Positions 20,746 through 29,994 of a DNA stretch of 64,000 nt are shown piece after piece (the first letter of the stretch is position 1; each line of letters begins with the position of its first letter). The translations under genes and the position numbers were made by a program. Origin of the DNA: Sthenelais limicola (Eukaryota > Annelida > Polychaeta > Phyllodocida > Sigalionidae); NCBI GenBank assembly GCA_942159475.1, contig OW804095.1, positions 148,542,808 to 148,606,807 of the forward strand, written 5' to 3'. The notes beneath the pieces are model-generated. The model was not told the origin of the DNA and searched no databases. It saw only the letters and a list, made by a program, of their open reading frames with translations.

Positions 20746-21831
20746 TTACAGTGGCCTATCATAAAGATTCATGAGCAGGCTAAAGTCAAAAGCAAGGTTT
20801 GTGTCCACACTGTTTAAAATCTGCGTAACTCCGATGAGGAGTGATTTGTCGGCCCGATAGTTCTTTGGTCTTAAATTTCCAAGGTCCATATAAGAACTCA
20901 TCGTTTGACTTGATTTTTCAGTGGTTTGTGGGTGTGGCTCTTGTTCTGTCATTGTGCCCTGGTGTGCGAGTTGGGGTTCATCCAGAACCGGGGTTCCCGG
21001 AGAGGATCTTTCACTTGTTAGAGAATTGGCACTGTTGCTTGAGTCATCTGAGGTGGTAGATCTGTCGAAGGACTGGAGAAGGGCATTAGTATTCGGGGTG
21101 AGTATATCTCTGTTGAGGATGATGTGACGAATTTCCTCTGTTGTTAGCACTGGGGTGTTAATTACACTAGTGTCACGGAACTTGGTGCTTGCACCTTGGA
21201 GGTTGTTAAGGCTCATGTTGGCTTCAAGTAAATCCAACTGTTCTCTATTGGTGACCGGAGAGAGAGCAGGAACGTTTCTGTCCAATCTGAGGCGTTTATG
21301 ATCATTGGAGGCCATATCCATGAGGTTGATTAAGCCCTTGCGCTTGGGCCCAGATGCACCCTTGCTAGTAGCAGTCGAGGGGGCGGGGCTCCTGGTTGGT
21401 TTGAGGCCGGTGTTGTTGATGATCTGTTGGACTGCCTCAGTGGTTTTACCGTCCTGGTATTTCTTCGCAGAGAGTGTCTTGGCCTCGACGGTGAAGGTTG
21501 GGTTGAGATTTGGGATAAACATCTATGGTGTCTGGTGTCTCTTGCGGACATGTCTGTCCAGTGCTGATTTGGTTGAGTATGACTTGTCACAGGATAAACA
21601 CTGGGATTTAATACCCGGGTTGTGTGCCATTGTATGATGGCGTTTGGCCGCTCTTAGCCTGACGACGGTCTTATCACATATATTGCACTTGTAAGCAGTT
21701 GTGTCTGTATTCTCGCTCATTTTGGCGGTGGAAGGTGTTTCTGCTACGGGAGCCACAACATCTAGCATGCTTTGAGTCATCGCCGTATGTTCATTCCATG
21801 CGGTTGCCATGAACGCAAACGGCGTATCCAT
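20746..21831 (-). pseudogene. two C2H2 fingers plus disordered tail, one in-frame stop
   Basis: From 21,831 the ORF encodes KCNICDK...HHTMAH and QCLSCDK...HVRKRH, two C2H2-type fingers with the usual spacing. A TAG at 21,523-21,525 interrupts the frame, which then runs open for another 258 codons: a Ser/Thr/Pro-rich region and a C-terminal segment with NYRADKSLLIGVTQIL. The first codons overlap the end of the GIY-YIG frame in another phase. It lies between the endonuclease domain and the terminal repeats, so it seems to belong to the Penelope-like element. I do not know of such an ORF as a standard part of these elements. Confidence 0.6.
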
Positions 21832-22043
21832 GCTTCCTCGAGGCGTAGCCTGTCGTTAAGGAGTGTCGCGCAGTCTAGCGCGGTGACTGTGACGTCATAG
21901 GGCGTGTGGTCGTCTTGTGTGAAGTGTGCCGCGACGGGTTTTTCCGTCCGACGGTGGTTTATGTCGTTCATGTGTTGTAATCTTCTTGTGTGAATGGAAT
22001 TCTTCGTTTGCCCAATGTATTTCTTAGAAATAGAATTGGTTTC
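21777..22043 (-). pseudogene. GIY-YIG endonuclease fragment of a Penelope-like element
   Basis: The frame reads SKKYIGQTKNSIHTRR (the YIG half with the catalytic-type Arg), then HMNDINHRRTEKPVAAHF, HTPYDVTVTALD and LEEAWIRRL, which matches the C-terminal endonuclease of Penelope-like retroelements. The GIY half and the reverse transcriptase are absent, cut off at the junction with element E. Confidence 0.75.
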
Positions 22044-23470
22044 AGAATCTTTGTGGGGGTATGTGGGATCCCTGAAGCCTTATAACTATTTGTCTTCAAT
22101 ATTAATAATGCCACTTAACCCTGCTGAATTTCTTCAAAATTAAACATAGGATTATCAACCCTTCTCTGTACATTCAGATCTAGCAGGTTTTTGAAATCAA
22201 CTTTTTCTTTATCATTGGTGGGCATTATTTTTTTTAGCTTAATTAGCCCCTATAGTTGCAAAAAACTCATTATAAATATTAGGTACATCTTTGTCTTCAG
22301 CTAATTCACCATACTGATTTTTAGCTTGAATTTTAGTATTCAACTTGGTTTTATCTGGTGCTAAGATGGGATTTATAGTTTCCCAAAACTTTTTCGGATT
22401 GTCCTTATTTACATTTATTTGAGATCTCAAATAGTCATTCTTCATTTTTATTATCCTAGAATTTATCTTATTTCTTGACACCTTTGCTTTATCCCAGTCT
22501 TCTTTAGTATTGGTTTTCTTGGCTTTGGTAAAGAGTTTATCTCTCTCCCTTGACATCTTTATTAATTCCTTATTGTACCAAGGTAGGTTCGGGTTAACAT
22601 TATTAAAACTCTTAACCGTACACATTCTATCTAAGAATAGATTTATTTTTCCAAATAATAAATCCCAAGCCATATCTACATCTCTTGTCTGATAAAATTG
22701 AGTCCAGTCCTCATTTTCTAATATTTCCTTTAAATATTTTCTCATCATAATGCCTTGTGCCCCTTGCTTCAAAGCTAACTCTTTGAAATCTTGTTCTCTC
22801 CTTTTTTAATACAATAAAAACTGGCATGTGATCACTCAGATTGCTATTTATCACTCCACTCTTGTCTAATTTATTGCTATTACTTAGAATTAAATCAATT
22901 ATTTTTGAGGGCCTGCTTGTTATCCTTGTGTTGTTCTTAATATGTTGAGTAACTCCACATTGTATAAAAAGCCCATGTAACTCTCCCAGCTGGGAAGTAC
23001 TACTTGCCTTCTTCATTTCGTTATAATCATAATTGAAGTCTCCCAATATTATAATTTCACATTTCCTATTCAGATTTTCCAACACTAATTTTAAATGTTT
23101 ATTGCAATTCTGTAGTGTCTCATTTGGGGGTCTATACCCATTTACAGCTATTTTCTCTTCCCTTTACCAGGATTTATGGAAATTACTTGTATTTCTACAT
23201 CTTTGTTTGAAGTATTAAACTGACTATACTCCTTGTCATCTATCCTAACATCTTTCTGAATATACATAGCAAGCCCTCCTCCTTTCTTCTTTCCCTTTCT
23301 GTCCATCCTAAATATTTGATTACCTGGTATCTCAGTAAGAGAATCTGCAGTGTTATTATTTAACCATGTTTCCTGAATTGCTACTACTGTTGGTTTAGTA
23401 TTATAAACCAAAGATGTAACTCCCAATATTTAAACGTCCCTACATCCTTTTCATTTACTGTACACATTTT
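22044..23470 (-). pseudogene. element E ORF2, first part: AP-endonuclease-like domain and linker
   Basis: The minus strand encodes VVAIQETWLNNN (catalytic Glu), KKGGGLAMYIQKD, IIILGDFNYDYNE (Asp and Asn) and NLSDHMPVFIVL (Asp-His), the standard landmarks of the apurinic-type endonuclease that nicks the target. The linker (22,772-22,239) holds LPWYNKELIKM and NPKKFWETINP. A last part after a frame change ends RVDNPMFNFEEIQ and KASGIPHTPTKIL at the insertion. At least four frame breaks. Confidence 0.8.
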
Positions 23471-24432
23471 TGGTAAAGTTCTAAAGAATCTCAATTATTA
23501 AGGCCCTACTGGATGATAATTTAGGGAAAATATTAGCCCATTAATATTTTAATTTAAGATAACATTCTCCCCTCAGGATCTTTATACTGATTGTAATCAA
23601 CAACAATATATTTCTATTATCTAAGCACAAATTTTGTCTCTAATATACATACATTATCAAATTCCCAACAATAAACATCAATTTTATGACTACATAAAAT
23701 AAGCTGTATAATGTTCATCATCAGATCAACATAGTAACAAATGTCATATACTATACAAATGTTTGTGTGCTCCCACTGTCTTCAAATTCTTCTCTCCTTC
23801 TTTCTTCTTTTACAATGTCTTCAATGGCACCACTCATCTGGTCATATAATATAATAAAGTCAATAATATATATATATAATATCTTCAGTTCACCTTACAC
23901 CCTTCTTATACAAATTCCAGGAAAGTATAATAGTCCAGGTGTAGGATCACAATATTATTATTCTTGATATTTCTTCCAGTCAGTTATAGTTGAATCATTC
24001 ATTGTTCTTTCCCTTGTACGATATACATGTTCACTGTTCATGAATTAAACTATCACCAAGGTAACAATTCAATCTTGTGAACTGTAATGTCATAGCACTC
24101 TTATGTATTTCTACATATATATATATTCTTATTATAATTCCCTCCTTAAGCCACCCTATTATATCTTTCCTATTAAAATTCCAGGAAACTGAAATATTCC
24201 AGATATAAATAGGCTTTTTAAGTTATCATACATCATCTACATATTATCATACATCATCTATTGGATAAACTTCTGATGTTCACCTTACACCCTTCTTATA
24301 CAAATTACAGGAAACTATAATAATCCAGGTGTAGGATCACAGGAAGTCTCTTTGCTTCTGCATTATTTCTAAGCCAATAATTGATCATATTTTTTACTAT
24401 GATCTGGCATCACATTATATTCCTCATGCATA
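23471..24432 (-). other. inter-ORF region of element E with direct repeats
   Basis: A block of about 60 bp (CTTACACCCTTCTTATACAA...AATCCAGGTGTAGGATCACA in form) occurs at about 23,891-23,952 and 24,283-24,342, with a weaker third copy near 24,170. No ORF crosses it. It separates ORF1 and ORF2. Confidence 0.55.
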
Positions 24433-24899
24433 TTATATATTTGAATGAACTGAGATACCACTATATATAGCTCTATAGAACTCAGTACTGAACCAGAAAA
24501 TAGCATACATCATTAAATGGATTTTATATCTTAAATTTTTACTTTTTTGATAAGCTTTAGCAATTTGCACAGCATATTCCTCTTTCATCATATCTGACAG
24601 GTGGCATCCGTCATCTGCCAGTCTTGAGTAGAAAGCTGAATATTTCGCCTTCCCATCTTTATTTTTCTTATTTCCTGCCTTGCAGCGATGTATGGATTGC
24701 GCCACATAAGGAGTAGGTACCCCTTCCTCAGCATTTTTCCTTTTTGCCAGCTGTGAAAATATAGTGACACGCTCATTCCGTGTTATTTGCATTTCCCCAT
24801 AGTGGTTTTGACGTGGGTAGAGAATTCCTTTATTGTTGGCAAGCAGTACATTGTATCGACGTAAATCAACACCAGCCATTGTTGCAAATGCTACCTTCG
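24433..24899 (-). pseudogene. element E ORF1, C-terminal SGNH-esterase fragment
   Basis: The frame starts at the junction with element D and reads FATMAGVDLRRYN, GVPTPYVAQSIHRC and LADDGCHLSDMM, the last being block V with Asp and His. Blocks I-III are missing by 5' truncation. CR1-like ORF1 proteins with an esterase domain are established knowledge, and this copy lies in the expected place ahead of ORF2. The first six residues of the ATG-initiated ORF (to 24,921) come from element D and are not part of it. Confidence 0.75.
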
Positions 24900-26492
24900 G
24901 TTGATGTTTAACGCACACCACTTAACAACTCTATCTAAATCTTCTTGCATACCAGGATTTGAATACGAGTCTTTAGCTCTAAGTCCATATAAAACCGTAT
25001 CATCCATGAAGTGCTGGATCTGGCTATGTTTTATAACCTTGTGCAAGTCATTTACATAAATTATAAACAATAGGGGCCCCAAGGCTGTTCCTTGGGGTAC
25101 CCCACATGTGACCTTTTGCAGTGAAGAGAGGTTTTCATCAATGACGACTCTCTGCGTCCTATCTGTTAAGTAATTTTTTAACCATTTAATTGGGTTTTCC
25201 TGAACTCCTAAATTTATTAGTTTGTCTATTAAAAAGTCATGATCAACGGTATCGAAAGCTTTTTTAAAGTCCAAAAATATTAAGTCTTGTTTTTAATTTT
25301 TATTATTTAAATTTTGATATGTGTAAGTAAAGAGGCGTTTGAGAGCGTCCTTAATGGATTTCCCACTGCGGAAACCAAACTGAGCTTCACATAGAAGTTT
25401 TTCCCTTTCCACATATGAGGCTAGTTGCCCCTGGATACAACTTTCGAGGATTTTGGCCGCCAAGTTTATGCACGATATCGGCCTATAATTCCCTGTATTA
25501 CATTTGTTACCCTCTTTAAATAGAGGTGTTACGATTGCTTTCTTAAAATCTAAAGGTACCTTGGCTGTTTGTATTGATAAATTAAAGAGATAGGCAAATT
25601 GTTTACTGAGTGCCCTCATACAAGGTTTAAGTATATTCGTCGGCAAAAATTTCATGCCAGAGGCTTTAAAATTTCCTACCTTATTCAATTGCCATGAATA
25701 TGACTCCACATGGATGTTGTCATGGCATTAAGCAACCATTACTCACTCAAAGCTATTTCCACCGCTATATCGGTAATATCATTGAATATAAACTTACTAT
25801 CACATTTTACTGACTCATTCTTTGAAATATCACTTACATCATTATGTCTTTTAATCTTCTTCGCTAACTCAGGGCCAACATTGACAGAATTTATTAAATT
25901 CCTCAGCTGCCTCTAGTCCACTATACTTCTTTCCATTTTCATTGGATACAACTATGTCATCATTCTTTGTTGTATATTTGTCTTTTGATATGATGGGTTT
26001 TATTAATTCCCAAAACTTATGTGGTTCAGACCTTCAATTTGTTTTTTCAAATTGTTACTCTTAGATTTTTTAATCTCTTCATTCAGTCTGCACCTCAGTC
26101 GCCTGGCTTCAATCCAGTCCTTATTTAATCCCGAAATAAGAATACCCCATGCCCTGTCCACATCCCTAGTTGAGAAAAAGTTTGTCCAGTCTAGATCGTG
26201 TAATATTTCTTGTAATATCTTTATATCCAGGTTTTTGGTATTCCTGGCCTCGAATGTTACCTGCGTGTATCTATTTCTAACTTTTTTGATTTGTATAAAA
26301 ACGGGTAAATGGTCGCTCATATTATAATTTATCGCACCACTTTCATTTGTATCATTTAAGTTTGTATAAATATGATCAATTTTTTACTTTGATTTTTTAC
26401 TAATACGGGAGTGGACTTTTATGGCTTGATGTAAGTTATATTTACTTAAAAGTGTATTAAAACGATCGGCATTCATTGTCCTGCCTAACTCT
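24900..26492 (-). mobile_element. CR1/L2-like element D, 5' part (endonuclease end, linker, RT)
   Basis: It starts inside the endonuclease (KIDHIYTNLN, MSDHLPVFIQIKK at about 26,320), then linker (26,003-26,320 and 25,730-25,916), NVGNFKASG-type junction, KAIVTPLFKEGN, CINLAAKILESC, QFGFRSGKS, FKKAFDTVDHDFLI, CGVPQGTALGPLLF and HFMDDTVLYG (FMDD in place of FADD). It breaks off at VVKWCALNIN, which continues at 17,904. A small hairpin element interrupts it at about 25,695-25,742. Confidence 0.85.
25695..25742 (-). repeat. mini hairpin element inside element D
   Basis: The sequence TTGCCATGAATATGACTCCA...GTCATGGCATTAAGCAACCA with a short CACTCA end is the same as the insertion at 28,048-28,110. 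It interrupts the D linker frame between DIAVEIAL and NKVGNFKASG. Only a 4-base duplication (TCAA) can be argued at this site. Confidence 0.6.
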
Positions 26493-27362
26493 AATCATAC
26501 AAGCAATTCAAGAGACATACACTGAAATCAAAAGACTGGACAAAGAAGTGGTGTTGTGCTTGGTGCCAAGCCACATTGGAATAGAAGGAAATGAGGCAGC
26601 AGACATTGCAGCCAAAAATGCATTGAGGCGCCCTGTTGGGGCTGACCAAATGCCATACACAGACATTGTACCTGTGGTGCAGGCACATCTGTCTCTTTTC
26701 TCTGTCTCTCTCTCCCTTCTTCTCTCTATCTCTATTTCCTGGGTATGATCATAAACTGCCTCCCTCTCAGCTCTCCCGCCCTTGATATAACACTTCAAAG
26801 TGTTGATAAGGGCGTAAAGCAACCAATCTCACTCACTCACTCACATGTCAAACACATGGAATGGTGTTAATAGTAACAAGCTGCGAGCAATCACACCATC
26901 AATCACACCAAAATTCAAAGATGATAACCTGACAAGACCCAGAACAGGTGATACTGACTCGTCTTTGTACCGGTCACACCAAACTGACTCACAGGCACCT
27001 TCTAAAAGGTGAAGTGGCTCCTGTATGTCAGACATGCAACACTCAACTGAGTGTAGAGCATCTCTTAATACATTGTCAGGCAACCAAGAGAAGCAGAATA
27101 AAATTCCTGCAAAATCGCAGGACAATGCAGAGTATTTTCCGGGAATCTGGGAACAATTATATTCTTGCTTTCCTACGGGAAAGCAAATTCTACGACGAAA
27201 TTTAGGTAAACTAAATGAAGCCTGACTTCGTCAGGCCAAACCCCCTGTTTCATGAAATAGGGAATTTCACAGAATAAAATGATAAAACCACAGTATATCT
27301 GCTAAATTTTAATTACTATTAGTGGAGGTGAAACTAACCAAACCAAACCAAACCAAAACCTT
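26493..27362 (+). mobile_element. Nimb-like element, copy 2, 3' part
   Basis: It resumes at the AATCAT duplicated at 16,289 and encodes the second half of RNase H (SHIGIEGNEAADIAAKN), the CQTCN...HLLIHC knuckle and a C-terminus ending FYDEI. The 3' UTR and (ACCAA)n tail follow. A SINE-like element at 26,690-26,845 splits it between GCACAT and GTCAAAC. This copy lacks the insertion-like changes seen in the last 20 codons of copy 1. Confidence 0.9.
26690..26845 (+). mobile_element. SINE-like element inside Nimb copy 2
   Basis: 5'-truncated copy of the (CACT)n-tailed family, from CTGTCTCTTTTC to CACTCACTCA. The target in copy 1 is GGCACATGTCAAACG, so CACAT is the likely short duplication. Confidence 0.8.
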
Positions 27363-29404
27363 GCTTAGGCCTACTCATCAGTAGTACAGTGGAGAAGAGG
27401 AGGGGGTACACACGAAAATGTGAATGCTCTCTTTAGACACTTGAATTGTTTTTATCTACAGCCTTGCATGGTTCACACACAATATCTGTAAAAAAAATAG
27501 TGTTAAAAAATAACGGGCATGAAGTGTGAGGGTAATCTGTTTGACATGTGGACAATGTGAGGTGCTTAAATTTGTATGATTTGAATCACTTAGAAAATGC
27601 CATCATCAAATTAAAACCATAATTAATGAATTTAAACTTAATAATAACACAGAGTGATGTAAAATTAAGGGACATCTGAATGTAGAGCTATTCCTGAGCT
27701 TTTCAACAATAGTTGGATCTGGTCTCTGCGATAAATATTGACCAATCTATCAACAAAATTGTAATTTGGGTTTTTGGCAATCTGAATAAATCCAGACAGG
27801 CTTGTTGCTAAGGGCGTTGATAGTTATTGTTTACAAGCAGAAAAAATCATAATGATGTTTAAATGGTAATATTCAAATTATTTAAGCATTTTTAGTTTGA
27901 TTTAGACACAAATTCATTTGATATCATAGATTAGACATTTAACTGTACCAGGTTTTCTAGATTTACAGCAATAAACATCATGTATTATACTGAAAAGCGA
28001 AAATTACTTACTGACAATTGCACAATGACAATTGCACAATCATCCTATTGCCATGAATATGACTCCACATGGATGTCGTCATGGCATTAAGCAACCATTA
28101 CTCACTCACTCACAATCATCCTAGCTGTCGGCCATCTTGGTTGCTACTAAGGAGGATGTGTCTCATCAAACATATTCCCTTGTTATTTTTCAAAGGTGAA
28201 TAAAAAGCTGTTTTGCTTTAAAAACATCATGTTTTTGAATGCCTCCTTCAAGAACTTATAATAGACTTGTGCTGGTGACACTTTGCACACAGAACATATC
28301 AGATATGGAAATTAAAATAAAATATGTTTGACCTTCGACCTTGACCTTGAACCATGATCAAGGTCATTTAATCTGTGAAATTAGATCTTCAACACATTTG
28401 TCCTGTTTGTAGCTCAAAAACGGTCAAGATCTGCATGTATCTTAATCAAAAGAAATATAATTCAAATGCAAAAGCTATGCCTTTTGACCTTGAAAATAAT
28501 GACCTTGAACTTGGGATTAGTTCAGGGTCATTCTAGGTCAATCACACTGAGATTGAAATTCATTGTTTTGGGGGAGAATGTGACATGTCTGAACTAATAA
28601 AATATTCTGAATTCATCATTTTGTTAAAAATTTTCGACTGACTGAAATTACTATGTTCTTCTTTTTATCAAAATATTTGAGCCGTTGTCTTCGTAGTAAT
28701 GACCTTGACCTTGTATGAAGGTCAGCTGAATGTTGAACTGTTTAGATTTAGTTTAAATTATACTGCATCTTTGATGTTTTCCATAAACAGTTACTAAACC
28801 AACTAAAATTGGCAATTTTAGCTGAAAATAGCAATTTCCTAGATTTGACCTTGAGAATATGACCTTGACCTTGGTTCAAGGTCATCATAAACTATATATA
28901 TGATATATAAACTAGATATGATTAAGCCCTAGTTGGGATACATGTAATATCAGGTGAATGAGCAACATATGTATGGTTGCTAATCCTTTATGTAAATGTA
29001 GAAAAGATCTCACACCTTGCACTATATTCATTAGGCTTTTTTCCATAGAAATGAATAGAAAATGCAGCTGACTATTTTTTCTATCGGCAACAATAGATGT
29101 AGTTAAAATAGGTATATATAGGCAAATAGAGTATCAATATGGAGCTGTTGATATAGGAAACAAATATTCAGTAGATAACTTGCTATTTTATTTCAACAGG
29201 GGGTCACTATAACAACTAATATGACCTCATATCCAAAAATTAGACCAAAACTTCCTATTTGACCTTGAAAATAGCCGGGTGGCTGGAAATAGCCCTCATA
29301 GATACTAATAATATCCCTAAGTTTGGTGACATTCCAAACAAAAGTGTAGAAATTGGAAATTGAAAACCGTTTTTTTTGCAAGAACAACAAAAATGTTGAC
29401 TGTT
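27363..29404. other. non-coding stretch rich in TGACCTTGACC half-sites
   Basis: No gene. Clusters of GACCTTGACC-type direct repeats and their complements (AAGGTCA) lie at about 28,328-28,368, 28,477-28,512, 28,700-28,728 and 28,853-28,888, separated by 130-200 bp, which suggests a decayed tandem repeat. The same hexamer is dense in the satellite at 56,212-57,770. Confidence 0.55.
28048..28110 (+). mobile_element. 63-bp mini element with 13-bp target-site duplication
   Basis: A 63-bp insertion flanked by CACAATCATCCTA at 28,035-28,047 and 28,111-28,123. It contains the inverted repeat TGCCATGA/TCATGGCA and ends with AAGCAACCATTACTCACTCA, which resembles the 3' end of the larger SINE (AAGCAACCAATCTCACTCAC). 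A second copy is at 25,695. The shared 3' end suggests use of the same retrotransposition machinery. Confidence 0.85.
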
Positions 29405-29642
29405 TTTTGTATTGTATTGTAAAACCTTTATTATTGACCGTGGTCACGATAAGGGGGCATTTCTCGGACCATGGGAGGTTTGCCAGCCCTCTTTAAGTTC
29501 TTACAGAGTTAATTTGCTGCGAACAATTCCACTTTCGTCTCCAACGAAAGTGGTACACAGCATACTATGGTTAAATAATTATGATTTAATTCTTTAGACG
29601 TTGGAAATGTCATTAATGTTTAATTAAAATCAATAAAATCTA

Positions 29643-29953
29643 ATAAACAGTTAAGTATACATTTCAGCTTGTTTTATATTTTATGAATGACATTCCTGGG
29701 TATGATCATAAACAGCCTCCCTCTCAGCTCTCCTGCCCTTGATATAACACTTCAGTGTTGATAAGGGCGTAAAGCAACCAATCTCACTCACTCACTCAAA
29801 TAATATATTCGGTTATAAGTTATAATATCAAATATCAGGTAACAAAATCTGATAAACAGTTAAGTATACATTTCAGCATGTTTTATATGTTATGAATGAC
29901 ATATAATATATTTGGTCAATAGTAAGTTATAATATCAAATATCAGGTAACAAA
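29643..29953 (-). repeat. tandem duplication in the 3' UTR of element F
   Basis: Blocks containing AAACAGTTAAGTATACATTT recur at 29,645 and 29,852, and blocks with TTATAATATCAAATATCAGG recur at about 29,820 and 29,927. Together they form two ~107-bp units. The first unit carries the SINE fragment at 29,694-29,798. Confidence 0.7.
29694..29798 (+). mobile_element. SINE-like element, 5'-truncated
   Basis: From TCCTGGGTATGATC to CACTCACTCA, lying between the two parts of the first duplicated 3' UTR unit. It lacks the CT-rich part of full copies. Confidence 0.75.
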
Positions 29954-29994
29954 TTCAGTATGTACTGGTGTTTCTGGTGACAGTTATACATCAA

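Larger units (their letters stand above)
20171..22043 (-). mobile_element. Penelope-like fragment inserted in element E
   Basis: On the minus strand: a partial GIY-YIG endonuclease domain (about 22,043-21,777), a zinc-finger ORF (21,831-20,746), and a terminal region with two tandem hammerhead-like cores (20,219-20,400). Both flanks read into element E: PTKIL on the right side and, after a shared CT, the RT linker on the left. RT itself is missing, so this is a 5'-truncated copy. A GCATCATGGGA block near 20,443 is shared in form with GCATGATGGGA near terminus 2. Confidence 0.75.
17905..24899 (-). mobile_element. CR1/L2-like element E, inserted in element D
   Basis: A non-LTR retrotransposon, 5'-truncated inside ORF1. 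On the minus strand the order is ORF1 esterase fragment (24,433-24,899), inter-ORF gap with direct repeats, ORF2 endonuclease and linker (22,044-23,470), a Penelope-like insertion (20,171-22,043), RT and C-terminus (18,827-20,170) and 3' UTR. The 3' end is AT-rich (AAATTATTTATATATAT). It is flanked by GTTGAT at 17,899-17,904 and 24,900-24,905. Two SINE copies lie in its 3' UTR. Many frameshifts make it inactive. Confidence 0.85.

Noticed and set aside
24900..24921. start of the esterase ORF at 24,921
   Set aside because: These codons belong to element D; the esterase fragment begins only at the insertion junction.
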